From assembly GCF_000020125.1 (NCBI RefSeq), contig NC_010681.1, positions 372,001 through 436,000 of the forward strand: a DNA stretch of 64,000 bases. Direction: 5' to 3'. Below are positions 27,343 to 37,219 of this stretch, piece after piece. Under the pieces are notes generated by a model. It made no database searches and was not told the DNA's origin. It was given only the letters and a program-made list of their open reading frames with translations. The position numbers and the translations under genes are program-made. The stretch's first letter is position 1; each line of letters begins with the position of its first letter. This stretch comes from Paraburkholderia phytofirmans PsJN. GTDB taxonomy: Bacteria; Pseudomonadota; Gammaproteobacteria; Burkholderiales; Burkholderiaceae.

Positions 27343-28230
27343 CTATCCAGGCGCGGCGAGACACTGCGCGATTTGCCCGGCATCGACCCGTGCCAGATCG
27401 TCCTGATACTTCAGCAGCACGCCGAGCGTGTTGTGCACCGATTGCGGATCGAGTTCCGTCACCGACAACGCCTCCAACGCGCGGCACCAGTCGATCGTTT
27501 CGGCGATACCAGGCGCCTTGAACAGATCCATGCCGCGCAGCCGATGCACGAAATCGACCGCCCGCCGCTGCAATTCCGCCGACGTTTGCGGCGCGCGAGC
27601 GGCGACGATCTCCAGTTCACGATCGCGCTCGGGGTAGCCGATCCATTGATACAGGCAACGGCGCTTCAGCGCGTCGTGTACTTCGCGCGTCCGGTTCGAG
27701 GTCATCACGACGAGCGGCGGCTGCTCCGCGCGAACCGTGCCATATTCGGGAATCGATACCTGGAAGTCCGAAAGCAATTCCAGAAGGAAGGCTTCAAACG
27801 GTTCATCGGCACGGTCGATCTCGTCGATCAGCAACACGCGCCGCGCGCCCGGATGATTTTCATCCGGCATCAACGCTTGCAGCAACGGGCGCTTGAGCAG
27901 GAATTCGCCGCGATACAAGGTGTCGTTATCGGGACGTTCGCCGGCGGCTTCTGCGAGACGCAGCGCCATGATCTGCCGCGGATAGTCCCACTCGTAGAGC
28001 GCGCTTGCCGTATCGAGACCTTCGTAACATTGCAGGCGCAACATCGAGGTGCCGAGCATGCCGGCCGCGGCCTTGGCGAGCTCCGTCTTGCCGACGCCCG
28101 GCTCGCCTTCGACGAACAACGGCCGTTCCATGCGCAACGCGAGATACAGCGCGGTCGCCAGTTCGCGGCTGGCGAAATAGCTTTGGGCGGCGAGTTGAGC
28201 GAGGGTATCGTCGATTGAAGCGGGCTGCAT
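27343..28230 (-). CDS. MoxR/CoxD-type AAA ATPase
   Basis: Chaperone ATPase that works with the CoxE VWA protein to mature the Mo-[Cu or hydroxylase] centre. The 295-residue protein has Walker A GEPGVGKT at 42-49, Walker B LLIDEIDR at 133-140 and the arginine-finger region NRTREVHDALKRRC. The start at MQPASIDD is supported by AGGAA four bases upstream. It lies 129 bases after coxM and six bases before coxE on the same strand. Confidence 0.92.
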   Translation of the reverse strand: MQPASIDDTLAQLAAQSYFASRELATALYLALRMERPLFVEGEPGVGKTELAKAAAGMLGTSMLRLQCYEGLDTASALYEWDYPRQIMALRLAEAAGERPDNDTLYRGEFLLKRPLLQALMPDENHPGARRVLLIDEIDRADEPFEAFLLELLSDFQVSIPEYGTVRAEQPPLVVMTSNRTREVHDALKRRCLYQWIGYPERDRELEIVAARAPQTSAELQRRAVDFVHRLRGMDLFKAPGIAETIDWCRALEALSVTELDPQSVHNTLGVLLKYQDDLARVDAGQIAQCLAAPG

Positions 28231-28359
28231 GGTGTTCCTGAATCTGCGCAATGAAGCGATGCCAATCAAGCGAAGCGGCCTCAAAGCACATGAGCGAATG
28301 CGGTTGGTGTGTCCTGCGCCGCAGCACAGGTCGCACCAACCGCGAACAGCGAGGAAACG

Positions 28360-29157
28360 CTAACCGTTCGCCTTCGTCACCGCGCGCGCGGCCAGCACCG
28401 GGATCAGATGCGCGCGATAGTCTGCGCTCGCGTGCATGTCGGTGTTCAGATCGGCGGCCGACACGGTCACACCGCGGGCGGCTTCCGGCGTGAAGTTTGC
28501 CGACAACGCGCTTTCGAGTTCCGGCACACGAAACACCGACGACGCCGCGCCCGTCACCGCTACGCGCACACCGCTCGCAAACTTCGCGACGAACACGCCG
28601 ACCAGCGCAAAGTGCGAAGCAGGGTTGCGGAATTTCTCGTACGCCGCGCGCTCGGGCACTGGAGACTCCACCGCGACGATCAGCTCGTCGGGCGCCAACG
28701 CCGTTTCATACATGCCGACGAAGAAGTCGCTCGACGCAATGCGCCGCCGGTCTGTGACGATCGTCGCGTCCAACCCCATGGCGGCGGCCGGATAACAGGC
28801 GGCCGGGTCGTTGTTGGCGAGCGAGCCGCCTATCGTGCCGAGCGCCCGCACCTGGCGATCGCCGATATGCGCGGCGAGATCCGCAAGGCCCGGCAAGACA
28901 CGCCGAAGTTCCGCGTGATCCGCCACATCGGCGTGACAGACGGCGGCGCCGATCGTCACCGTTTTCGCGTCGACGGTGATCGACTTCAGCGCGGGAATGC
29001 GCGTCACGTCGATCAGTTGCGACGGCTGCGCAAGACGCAGCCGCATGGTGGGCAGCAGGCTTTGACCGCCGGCCAGGAACTTCGCGTCACTGTCGGCGGT
29101 GAGGCTGGCGGCGGCCGCTTTGGGATCCGTCGCGCGTTGATACTCGAATGAATACAT
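28360..29157 (-). CDS. coxM: Mo hydroxylase FAD-binding subunit (CoxM type)
   Basis: Medium subunit that passes electrons through FAD. The 265-residue protein has the FAD-binding segments AGGQSLLPTM (50-59) and TIGGSLANNDPA, both diagnostic for the family, followed by the CO dehydrogenase flavoprotein C-terminal domain. GGAG lies upstream of the ATG at 29157. It follows coxL by 22 bases. The order small-large-medium is the one typical of form II clusters. Confidence 0.93.
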   Translation of the reverse strand: MYSFEYQRATDPKAAAASLTADSDAKFLAGGQSLLPTMRLRLAQPSQLIDVTRIPALKSITVDAKTVTIGAAVCHADVADHAELRRVLPGLADLAAHIGDRQVRALGTIGGSLANNDPAACYPAAAMGLDATIVTDRRRIASSDFFVGMYETALAPDELIVAVESPVPERAAYEKFRNPASHFALVGVFVAKFASGVRVAVTGAASSVFRVPELESALSANFTPEAARGVTVSAADLNTDMHASADYRAHLIPVLAARAVTKANG

Positions 29158-29179
29158 GTCGAATGCTCCGCTCAGGATC

Positions 29180-31561
29180 TCAATGGGGTTGCTTGGCCGC
29201 GTGAATCGCGGACCACACACGATGCGGCGTCGCCGGCATTTGCAGGTCGGTCACGCCGAGCGGCGCGAGCGCGTCGAGGATCGCGTTGATCACCGCCGGC
29301 GGCGAGCCGATCGCGCCCGCTTCGCCGCAGCCTTTCACGCCGAGCGGATTGTGCGTGCACGGCGTGCCCTTGACGGTTTCGACGGTGAAGTTCGGCAGAT
29401 CGGACGCATGCGGCATCGCGTAGTCCATGTACGAGCCCGACAGCAATTGGCCGCTCTCGTTGTCGTACACGCAGCGCTCCAGCATCGCCTGGCCGATGCC
29501 CTGAGCGAGCCCGCCATGCACCTGCCCTTCGACGATCATCGGATTGATCACGTTGCCGAAATCGTCGACCGCGGTGAACTGCTGGATCCGGCACACACCG
29601 GTTTCCGGATCGACTTCGATCTCGCAGATGTACGCGCCAGACGGATAAGTGAAGTTGGTCGGATCGTAAAACGCGCTTTCTTCGAGGCCCGGTTCGAGCA
29701 CGTCGAGTGGATAGTTGTGCGGCACGTAGGCGGCGAGCGAGATGTCGGCGAACGCCTTGGTGCGATCCGTGCCCGCGACGCGGAACACGCCGTCCTTGAA
29801 CTCGATGTCTTCCGCCGCGGCTTCGAGCAGATGGGCGGCGATCTTCTTCGCCTTGGTTTCGATCTTGTCGAGCGCCTTCATGATCGCCGAGCCGCCGACC
29901 GCGATCGAGCGCGAGCCGTACGTGCCCATGCCGAACGGAATGCGGCCGGTGTCGCCGTGGACGATCTCCACGCTTTCCAGCGCAATGCCCAGACGGTCCG
30001 CCACCACTTGCGCGAAGGTCGTCTCATGTCCCTGGCCGTGACTATGCGAGCCCGTGAACACGGTGACCGACCCGGTGGGATGCACGCGAATCTGACCGAC
30101 TTCGAACAGGCCGGCCCGCGCGCCCAACGCGCCCGCTATATTCGACGGCGCGAGACCGCATGCCTCGATGTAGCAGGAATAGCCGAGGCCGCGCAGTTTG
30201 CCGTTCTTTTCGGATTCCTGTTTGCGCGCCGCGAAGCCTTTGACATCCGCGAGTTCGAGCGAACGGGCGAGGATGGTTTCGTAGTCGCCGGTATCGTAAG
30301 TGAGGCCGACCGGCGTCGCGTACGGAAACTCGCGGATGAAGTTACGGCGGCGAATTTCCGCCGGATCGAGCTTCATGTCGCGTGCGGCTGTTTCCACCAA
30401 ACGCTCCACGACGTATGTCGCTTCGGGGCGACCCGCGCCGCGATAGGCATCGACGGGAACGGTGTTGGTGAAGACTGCTTTCACTTCCGCGTAGATCGCG
30501 GGCGTGGCGTACTGACCGGCGAGCAGCGTGGCGTACAGAATGGTCGGCACGCTCGACGCGAACGTGGACAGATACGCGCCCATGTTGGCGGTCGTGTGGA
30601 TGCGCATGCCGAGGAACTTGCCGTCCGCGTCCATGGCCAGTTCGGCCTTGGTCACGTGATCGCGGCCGTGCGCGTCGGAGACGAACGCTTCCGAGCGCTC
30701 GGCCGTCCATTTCACCGGACGGCGGATTTTCTTCGACGCCCAGGTCAGCGCGACGTCTTCCGCGTACAGGAAAATCTTCGAACCGAAGCCGCCGCCGACG
30801 TCCGGCGCGATCACGCGCAGTTTCGATTCCGGCAGCGACAGCACGAACGCGGCCATCAGCAGGCGCTCCACGTGCGGATTCTGATTCGCGACATAGAGCG
30901 TGTAGCTGTCGTCCTGCACCGAGTAGCTCGCGTTGACCGCGCGCGGTTCGATCGCGTTCGGGACCAGGCGGTTATTGACGATGTCGAGCGTGGTGACGTG
31001 CGCGGCTTTGGCGAAGGCGGCGTCGGTGGCGGCTTTGTCGCCGTGGCCCCAGTTGTAGCAGATGTTGTCCGGCACTTCGTCGTGCACGGCGGGCTGACCG
31101 GCGTCGGCCGCATGCGCGGTGTCCACCACGGCCGGCAGCACGTCGTAGTCGACTTCAATCAATTCGGCGGCGTCTTTGGCGGCCTTGATCGAATCGGCGA
31201 TCACGAGCGCGACCTGATCGCCGACGTGACGCACTTTCGTGTGCGCGATGATCGGATGCGGCGGCTCGTTCATCGGCTTGCCGTCGGTGCTATGAATCAG
31301 CCAGCCGCACGGCAGGCCGCCGACGTTGTCCGCCGCCATATCCGCGCCGGTGAAGATCGCGACTACGCCGGGCGACTGTTTGGCGGCGGCGGTGTCGATG
31401 CTGTTGATCTTCGCGTGCGCGTGGGGCGAGCGCAGGAATATCGCGTAGGTCTGCTGGGGCAGGACGATGTCGTCCGTGTACTGGCCATTGCCGGTGAGGA
31501 AACGATAGTCTTCCTTACGTTCGACGGAAGCGCCAATCAGGTGAGTGTCGGGTGCGTTCAT
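29180..31561 (-). CDS. coxL: Mo hydroxylase large subunit, form II CoxL-like
   Basis: Catalytic molybdopterin subunit of the xanthine oxidase family (793 residues). The active-site loop reads AYRGAGR at 372-378, the form II motif; true aerobic CO dehydrogenases (form I) have AYXCSFR with a copper-binding cysteine. The catalytic glutamate is E747 in GCGEAGAIG. Other Mo-cofactor segments (DVGGGFGSK at 254-262, [15 protein letters not shown]) are intact. GAGGAG precedes the ATG at 31561. The likely reaction is hydroxylation of an aldehyde, N-heterocycle or other small molecule rather than CO oxidation; the substrate is not decided by sequence. Confidence 0.94.
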   Translation of the reverse strand: MNAPDTHLIGASVERKEDYRFLTGNGQYTDDIVLPQQTYAIFLRSPHAHAKINSIDTAAAKQSPGVVAIFTGADMAADNVGGLPCGWLIHSTDGKPMNEPPHPIIAHTKVRHVGDQVALVIADSIKAAKDAAELIEVDYDVLPAVVDTAHAADAGQPAVHDEVPDNICYNWGHGDKAATDAAFAKAAHVTTLDIVNNRLVPNAIEPRAVNASYSVQDDSYTLYVANQNPHVERLLMAAFVLSLPESKLRVIAPDVGGGFGSKIFLYAEDVALTWASKKIRRPVKWTAERSEAFVSDAHGRDHVTKAELAMDADGKFLGMRIHTTANMGAYLSTFASSVPTILYATLLAGQYATPAIYAEVKAVFTNTVPVDAYRGAGRPEATYVVERLVETAARDMKLDPAEIRRRNFIREFPYATPVGLTYDTGDYETILARSLELADVKGFAARKQESEKNGKLRGLGYSCYIEACGLAPSNIAGALGARAGLFEVGQIRVHPTGSVTVFTGSHSHGQGHETTFAQVVADRLGIALESVEIVHGDTGRIPFGMGTYGSRSIAVGGSAIMKALDKIETKAKKIAAHLLEAAAEDIEFKDGVFRVAGTDRTKAFADISLAAYVPHNYPLDVLEPGLEESAFYDPTNFTYPSGAYICEIEVDPETGVCRIQQFTAVDDFGNVINPMIVEGQVHGGLAQGIGQAMLERCVYDNESGQLLSGSYMDYAMPHASDLPNFTVETVKGTPCTHNPLGVKGCGEAGAIGSPPAVINAILDALAPLGVTDLQMPATPHRVWSAIHAAKQPH

Positions 31562-31571
31562 CGTCGGCTCC

Positions 31572-32090
<519 letters not shown>

Positions 32091-32468
32091 GAAGTTGTCT
32101 CCTTGATGGGGTGAGACCGGACCTTTTTGCTTTTTCTTTTGTTGCCTGTTACGCGGGGTCCGATTGGGGTGCTTCGGTTTTTTATGAGGCTGCCGAAAAG
32201 TAAAGCACAAATTGGGCTGGGGCGCTATGAGGGGTTTTTTTGCGCGGGGCGATTTTTGGTTGTGATTCTGGGGTGTTGGCCTTTTCTTGAGTTCTTTGTG
32301 GCGTATTAGCATTGCCCCTGTACGGGGCAATGCTAAAAGATCCCACTCGTGCCCGCCGACGTCCACCCAAAAAAACGCCAACCCAATGTCGCCTTGCCTG
32401 CAAACTAGCTCGACGAACGGAGCCTAAGTTGGTAGAGCACCACCGTGCAAACCGGAAACAGGACTTGG
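32091..32468. other. AT-richer intergenic region with a 13-bp palindrome and a tRNA-like fragment
   Basis: Upstream of the cox operon and downstream of the effector/immunity-like pair. TTAGCATTGCCCC (32306..32318) and GGGGCAATGCTAA (32324..32336) form a perfect 13-bp stem around TGTAC. Around 32426..32441 the sequence AAGTTGGTAGAGCACC looks like a tRNA D-arm, but no complete cloverleaf can be drawn. The stretch 32110..32300 is unusually T-rich on plus. No gene is supported. Confidence 0.5.
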
Positions 32469-32813
32469 CTATTCCGGCAGTTTTTCCGAGACAACCCACA
32501 CAACCGGATCAGACATCGAGCACTCCACCGAGCCGGCCTGGCTCGACGTGATGACTTCGATCGACCGTCCGCCGTGCTCGTGGAACGTAATGTCATAGAC
32601 ATCACGCCAAAGACCTTTGCCGATCTTTTCCGAGGCAACGCGAACCGCACGGGTTTTCGATTCGTCCAGCCTGGTCGGATCGGTTATCCCCGCGTTTTTC
32701 AGATACACGATTGCGATATTAATGGGCCAGCTCTTGCATCCGAGGGGCGAGCCCGCGAAGCAGAGGGCGGGAGCCGCCAGCGCGAGCGCGGCAACGAACG
32801 GAAGTATTTTCAC
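32469..32813 (-). CDS. Putative periplasmic immunity protein partnered with the Tlde1-like effector
   Basis: A 114-residue protein with a clear signal peptide (M/VKILPFVAALALAAPALCFA, about 1-20) and two cysteines, C26 and C98, that could form a disulfide in the periplasm. It has no recognised domain. Its GTG start overlaps the TGA of the upstream gene in GTGA, so it is coupled to the Tlde1-like gene. A small exported protein directly following a peptidoglycan-targeting effector is the usual layout of an immunity gene; that role is inferred from position and export, not from homology I can demonstrate. An ATG at 32849 inside the effector gene would lack the clean signal peptide. Confidence 0.65.
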   Translation of the reverse strand: MKILPFVAALALAAPALCFAGSPLGCKSWPINIAIVYLKNAGITDPTRLDESKTRAVRVASEKIGKGLWRDVYDITFHEHGGRSIEVITSSQAGSVECSMSDPVVWVVSEKLPE

Positions 32814-33178
32814 TGCGTTACGATCAGCGTGTGATCGCCGCTCGCCCATATGTGTTGACGGTTGTTTATGCCGGTAATGATGCAGCCATTTGAAGCCTGT
32901 CCCGGATGAACGCTGCTATCGCCGTGAATCAGAAAACCCGAGCGGCCGAACGTGACCGTACCCATCTCTGGGGACAGCCGCATTGTGTAAGGTCCGGCAT
33001 GCGGGTGCGTGAACGGTTGGCCTATTGTCCATGCGCCGCGAGGAATCGGGCCGATACTTTCCTGCATTTGCGCAGAGGGATTATTTTTGCCCGGCCCGAT
33101 CCCCGAGTATGCGGCGGGCGTTAAAGAGTTTCCATCATGAGATATAACGCCAGTCGCCTGGCTGTACTTCCACGCCAT
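32810..33178 (-). CDS. Tlde1/DUF2778-type L,D-transpeptidase-like effector
   Basis: A 122-residue protein with the Tlde1 pattern: MAWKYSQATG start, SGIGPGKNNPSAQ, GPIPRGAWTIG at 43-53, and the catalytic block IHGDSSVHPGQASNGCI with H85 and nucleophile C99. Tlde1 proteins are type VI secretion effectors that cut or exchange D-amino acids in target peptidoglycan. There is no signal peptide, as expected for a protein delivered by secretion. Followed by a coupled exported protein. No T6SS, VgrG, PAAR or Hcp gene lies in the window, so it is an orphan here. Confidence 0.8.
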   Translation of the reverse strand: MAWKYSQATGVISHDGNSLTPAAYSGIGPGKNNPSAQMQESIGPIPRGAWTIGQPFTHPHAGPYTMRLSPEMGTVTFGRSGFLIHGDSSVHPGQASNGCIITGINNRQHIWASGDHTLIVTQ

Positions 33179-33553
33179 TTGCCAACCTCATTTTCAAGTG
33201 AAAGTCGCGATACTAATGGCTTTGGTGTCTCAAAAACGGAATCAATCTGGAATTTTGGAGACTAGCAATGCGCGGGCGTATTTAAGATATGCCAGTTGAT
33301 TCAATTATGAGCCACGCATCGATTAAACGGCTAGCCGCATCAATCGATGCCGCCGATTCACACCTGCACCCATATTGCCTCGACTCGGCCGATCAGTCGG
33401 GCGTGCCTTGAGGACGGGCGAGAGTCGCTCCAGCGTTCACGCCCGGTTACGACGGCTGTCCTCCTCATTCTCGCGTAACGCATTTAGACGAGCAATGAAA
33501 AGGCCGATACTCGAGAACAAGAAAAATACATCCCGCGCGGAGTGAGGAAAAAA
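33179..33553. other. Intergenic region with nested palindrome upstream of the effector pair
   Basis: GCATCGATT (33317..33325) and AATCGATGC (33343..33351) are perfect inverted repeats enclosing the palindrome CGGCTAGCCG (33329..33338). The region is AT-richer than its surroundings and separates the permease gene from the Tlde1-like gene. It probably contains the effector promoter. No gene is supported. Confidence 0.5.
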
Positions 33554-34945
33554 TCACTTACTCAACTTCGAATGCCGCCGCGAATAGCCAAAATAAATAA
33601 CCATCCCAACCAGCAACCAAACCACAAACGCGACCCACGTAACAGCCTGAAGGTTAACCATCAAAAACAGACAGGCGGCCACCGCCAAAACCGGCACAAC
33701 CGGCACTCCAGGACACCGAAACGCCCTCGGCAAATCCGGATGCGTTTTCCTCAAAACGAGCACCGCGATCGACACCATCGAAAACGCGGCCAACGTACCG
33801 ATATTGATCAGCTCAGCCAACACATTCAACGGCACGAGCGCCCCGATCAACCCAAAGAAAATCCCAACGAGCCAAGTAGTAAAAAACGGCGTAGCAAACC
33901 GCGGATGCACCCGCGACAGCCGCTCAGGCAACAACCCATCCCGCGACATGGCAAAAATCACCCGTGTCTGCCCGTAAGCCATCACTAGAATCACCGTCAG
34001 CATGCCCAGCACGGCGCCAAGGTCGATAAACCCCGCGACCCACTTCTCACCAGCAACCTGCAACGCATACGACACCGGGTGCGAAATATTCGCGAACTGC
34101 GCCGACGGCACGATGCCGGTCACCACGGCGGCCACCGCCACATACAACACCGCACAAACGCCCAACGACGCAATGATCCCGATCGGCAGATCGCGCTTCG
34201 GATCTTTCACCTCTTCCGCGGCGGACGACACCGAATCGAATCCAATGAACGCAAAGAACATCACCGCCGCCGCGCCGAACACGCCGTTCCAGCCGTTCGG
34301 CATGAACGGATGCCAGTTGGCCGGTGTGACGTGAAACACGCCCACGCCGATCACCAGCAAGACCACCACGACCTTGATCGCGACCATGACGTTGTTGATC
34401 CGCGCCGACTCGCGCACGCCGACCGACAACAGCGCAGTGATCGCCATCATCACGAGGAAGGCGGGCAGGTTGAAGAGCGTGTCATGACCGGGCAACGCGC
34501 CCGGCGCCGCCGTCAGCGCGACCGGCAAGGACACGCCGAAGCCGGACAGCAACGATTGCAGATAGCCCGACCAACCCACCGACACCGCGGAGGTGGCCAG
34601 CCCATACTCGAGCATCAAGTCCCAGCCGATGATCCACGCGGCCAGTTCGCCGAGCGTCGCATACGAATAGGTGTAGATCGAACCAGCTACCGGGATCGTC
34701 GAGGCGAATTCGGCGTAGGCGAGCGCGGCAAAACCGCAGGCGATCGCCGCGATCAGGAACGAGATCATCAGCGCTGGACCGGCCTGCACGGCACCCGTGC
34801 CGGTCAGCACGAAAATACCGGTGCCGATAATAGCGCCGACTCCAAGGAAGGTCAGATCGAGCGCGCCGAGCGCTTTTTTCAGGCCGGCGTTCTGAGCGCT
34901 CGCGGCGATCATGTGCTCGACGTTCTTTTTGCGGAACAGGGACAT
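33554..34945 (-). CDS. APC-family amino acid permease
   Basis: A 463-residue transporter of the amino acid-polyamine-organocation superfamily, cationic amino acid transporter-like group. It has about 12 membrane helices, the helix 1 motif GVGAIIGTGIFVLTG, the helix 2-3 segment ALAYAEFASTIPVAGSIYTY and the cytoplasmic loop FDSVSSAAEEVKDPKRDLP, all typical of YfnA/CAT-like permeases. The substrate within amino acids is not decided. GGAGA lies before the ATG. It stands alone on the minus strand. Confidence 0.92.
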   Translation of the reverse strand: MSLFRKKNVEHMIAASAQNAGLKKALGALDLTFLGVGAIIGTGIFVLTGTGAVQAGPALMISFLIAAIACGFAALAYAEFASTIPVAGSIYTYSYATLGELAAWIIGWDLMLEYGLATSAVSVGWSGYLQSLLSGFGVSLPVALTAAPGALPGHDTLFNLPAFLVMMAITALLSVGVRESARINNVMVAIKVVVVLLVIGVGVFHVTPANWHPFMPNGWNGVFGAAAVMFFAFIGFDSVSSAAEEVKDPKRDLPIGIIASLGVCAVLYVAVAAVVTGIVPSAQFANISHPVSYALQVAGEKWVAGFIDLGAVLGMLTVILVMAYGQTRVIFAMSRDGLLPERLSRVHPRFATPFFTTWLVGIFFGLIGALVPLNVLAELINIGTLAAFSMVSIAVLVLRKTHPDLPRAFRCPGVPVVPVLAVAACLFLMVNLQAVTWVAFVVWLLVGMVIYFGYSRRHSKLSK

Positions 34946-35239
34946 TGGCGGGGTCTCCAGTAGTGCACGCGTGTTGCGCGCCGAATGTCGGGAAAACCCG
35001 CGATTTTAACGGATGCATGCCCTTGCACCGTGCTGGGACGTGCATGTCAGGGTCGATGCGCCGGGCTGAAAATCTCCGGCCAAGATGATCCGCGCGGCGC
35101 GTTCGTCCGCGGGACGGGCAATGGCCGCAAAGCTTTCGCTCGATGCGCGGTCAGGCGGGCGGGAATCGCTTCTTGGGGATGTGTCGCGGCAAGGGCAAGC
35201 TGTTCAGCGACACGACGTCGCGTCGACAACGAACGACCG

Positions 35240-35896
35240 TCAGCCGGCCATCGCCGGATTCAGATCGATAAGCCGGTTGCTCATCACATAAAACGTCAGC
35301 TCGGCGTTATTGCGCAGCTTCATTTTCTCGAGCAGCCGGGTGCGGTACACGCTCACCGTTTTCACCGACAGCGAGAGCGCCACCGCAATATCCGTCAGAC
35401 GCTTGCCCGACGCGAGCATGCACAGCGTCTGATATTCGCGGTCGGAGAGCTTTTCGTGCGGTAACTGTTCGCCGTCGAAGGAAACGTAATCGGCGAGCGC
35501 CTCGGCCATTGCCGGACTCACGTATTTGCGGCCCGCCGCAACCTGCTTGATCGCGCTGATCATCTGCGCGGCATCGACGGTTTTTGACAGGTAGCCGGCG
35601 GCGCCTGCCTTCAGGGCGCGCACGGCATATTGATCCTCGCGGTACATGGAGAACATCAGCACGGCCGCGCGCGGCGCCTTGCGCTTCATGCGTTTGAGCA
35701 CTTCGACGCCGTTCATGTCGGGCAGCGAAATGTCCAGCAGCACCACGTCGTAGGCGTGCCGGGCAGCGGCGTCGAGCGCTTCGGCGCCGCTTTGCGCTTC
35801 GGTGACTTCGCGCGCCACGCCGCGGTCGAGCAGCAGCTGGCGGACGCCCTGGCGAACTACGGCGTGGTCGTCGGCGAGCAGAATGCGCAGACTCAT
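35240..35896 (-). CDS. NarL/FixJ-family response regulator
   Basis: Two-component response regulator of 218 residues. The receiver domain has the acidic pair D9/D10, phosphoacceptor D55 (VVLLDISLPD) and K105 (YLSKT). The C-terminal LuxR-type helix-turn-helix includes LSDREYQTLCMLASGKRLTDIA and LSVKTVSVYRTRLLEKM. It starts at MSLRILLADDH, ten bases after the histidine kinase stop, so the two form one unit. Targets are unknown. Confidence 0.95.
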   Translation of the reverse strand: MSLRILLADDHAVVRQGVRQLLLDRGVAREVTEAQSGAEALDAAARHAYDVVLLDISLPDMNGVEVLKRMKRKAPRAAVLMFSMYREDQYAVRALKAGAAGYLSKTVDAAQMISAIKQVAAGRKYVSPAMAEALADYVSFDGEQLPHEKLSDREYQTLCMLASGKRLTDIAVALSLSVKTVSVYRTRLLEKMKLRNNAELTFYVMSNRLIDLNPAMAG

Positions 35897-35906
35897 GATG
35901 GTGTAC

Positions 35907-36785
35907 TCACGATTGCAGCGCGTGCCGGGCCGCGCGTGGCGCGTGCGCCAGCATCGCGTCCCAGGCAAAACGCGCGCGAACGAGGGTGCCGCGCGACGCC
36001 TTGCCGTTCTCGTTATTCTCGCCGCGTTCCGACCCTGCGCGCCGGGCGCTCACACGCAGCGTGCCGTCGAAAGCCGCGCAACGCGCCTGCATGCCGCTCA
36101 GGCCGAAATGGCCAAGGCGGCTGCGGGCGTTACGCGTGACGCCGACACCGTCGTCGCTGATGATTAGCGTGAGGTGACGGCGGCTGGTTTCGATCCGCAC
36201 GTCGGCGGATTCGGCGCGCGCGTGCTTGGCGATATTGTTCAGCGCTTCTTGCGCGACGCGGAACACGGCCAGCGTGGCGTCGGCCGGCAGGCGCGTGAGA
36301 CGCACGTCGGCGGCGCACACAAAGCTCGTGCGCAATTGCGTGCGTGCGGCGAAGTCGCCGGTCCAATGAGCCAGCGCACCGACAATGCCGGCCTCGAGCG
36401 ACGGCGCATGCAGTTCCGCGACAGCCTGGCGGCTGGCCTCGCACACGGCGTCAAGCGATCGGTTCGCGACGGCGAGCGCGGCGGCGCACTGCGGCGGCGC
36501 GTCGGCGGGCAGCCAGGTTTCGACGCCGGCGAGCGCGAAACGCGTCGCCGTCAGCTCGGCGCCCACACCATCGTGCAACTCACGCGCCACGTGTCGACAA
36601 GCGGCTTCCTGCGCCTGAACCAGCTCGGCCGAGAGTTCGCGCACCCGAGCGCGCAGCCGCGCAAGTTCCCGATCGGCAGGCGAAGTCAGCGCAACCGGCT
36701 CGGCCGCGGCGCACGCGTCGAAACCGTCACGTGCCGGTGACGAAGCAAGAGAAGCGGTGAACGGGACGACAGTCGACGTATCCAT
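35907..36785 (-). CDS. Soluble NarX/HisKA_3-type sensor histidine kinase
   Basis: A 292-residue kinase with the HisKA_3 phosphoacceptor H71 in ARELHDGVGAELT and the ATPase domain with DDGVGVTRNARSRLGHFGLSGM. There is no transmembrane segment and no recognisable PAS, GAF or other sensor domain; only a short Ser/Ala-rich N-terminus and a coiled coil (about 36-60) precede the kinase core. It might sense through a partner protein or the N-terminal cysteines. AGGGAAA lies before the start. Paired with the response regulator gene. Confidence 0.9.
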   Translation of the reverse strand: MDTSTVVPFTASLASSPARDGFDACAAAEPVALTSPADRELARLRARVRELSAELVQAQEAACRHVARELHDGVGAELTATRFALAGVETWLPADAPPQCAAALAVANRSLDAVCEASRQAVAELHAPSLEAGIVGALAHWTGDFAARTQLRTSFVCAADVRLTRLPADATLAVFRVAQEALNNIAKHARAESADVRIETSRRHLTLIISDDGVGVTRNARSRLGHFGLSGMQARCAAFDGTLRVSARRAGSERGENNENGKASRGTLVRARFAWDAMLAHAPRAARHALQS

Positions 36786-37150
36786 GACTTTCCCTGTCAG
36801 GAAGCGCTGTGGACAGCGAAGCGGGTGCGCATTAGCGGCGCGAAGACGAAAGAACGCATGTGGGTCTCTGGCCTCCAGGTGCAGGCCGTCGCACTCAGGG
36901 CGCAACGGACGAATCGCTACGGTGTGACGTAACGAAATTTACATTCAGTAACATGGCGGGTAGGCCACGGCAGGCGGGGTCGATTCGACTGATGATGCGC
37001 CGCGATTATATCTCATTAAAAGAAAAAATGCAGGCGCACCAAGGGTTAGCGCCTACATTTCACGCAATGGTTGATGAATTGCAACGCCCGATTTGTAGGA
37101 AGAATACCGACACCGAATGTCAGTCTAGCGACGCCAAATTGTAACTGGGC
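36786..37150. other. Intergenic region upstream of the histidine kinase gene
   Basis: No coding frame is convincing. A short inverted repeat TTAC-ATTCA-GTAA lies near 36940 in an AT-richer stretch, and the region probably carries the promoter of the two-component genes. Confidence 0.35.
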
Positions 37151-37179
37151 AAAAAAAAGGAGCCCGAAGGCTCCTTTTG
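37151..37179 (-). terminator. Terminator of the ferredoxin-NADP reductase gene
   Basis: AAGGAGCC and GGCTCCTT pair around CGAA; on the minus strand the stem is followed by eight T residues. It lies about 40 bases after the stop codon. Confidence 0.93.
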
Positions 37180-37219
37180 CCAATTTCGCGGCTGCGGGCC
37201 GCGAAGATCGGAACCTGAC

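Noticed and set aside
32306..32336. 13-bp palindrome as a cox operon terminator
   Set aside because: It lies upstream of the cox operon and downstream of the effector pair with no T-run on minus after the stem, so it is not the terminator of either; kept as a palindrome feature.
32426..32460. tRNA-like D-arm (AAGTTGGTAGAGC) as an intact tRNA
   Set aside because: Only the D-loop region matches; the 5' D-stem is altered and there is no T-arm or acceptor stem. Kept only as a possible remnant.
36860..37144. 94-residue plus-strand frame in the gap upstream of the kinase
   Set aside because: It has no ribosome site and an implausible composition, and it lies in the probable promoter region.
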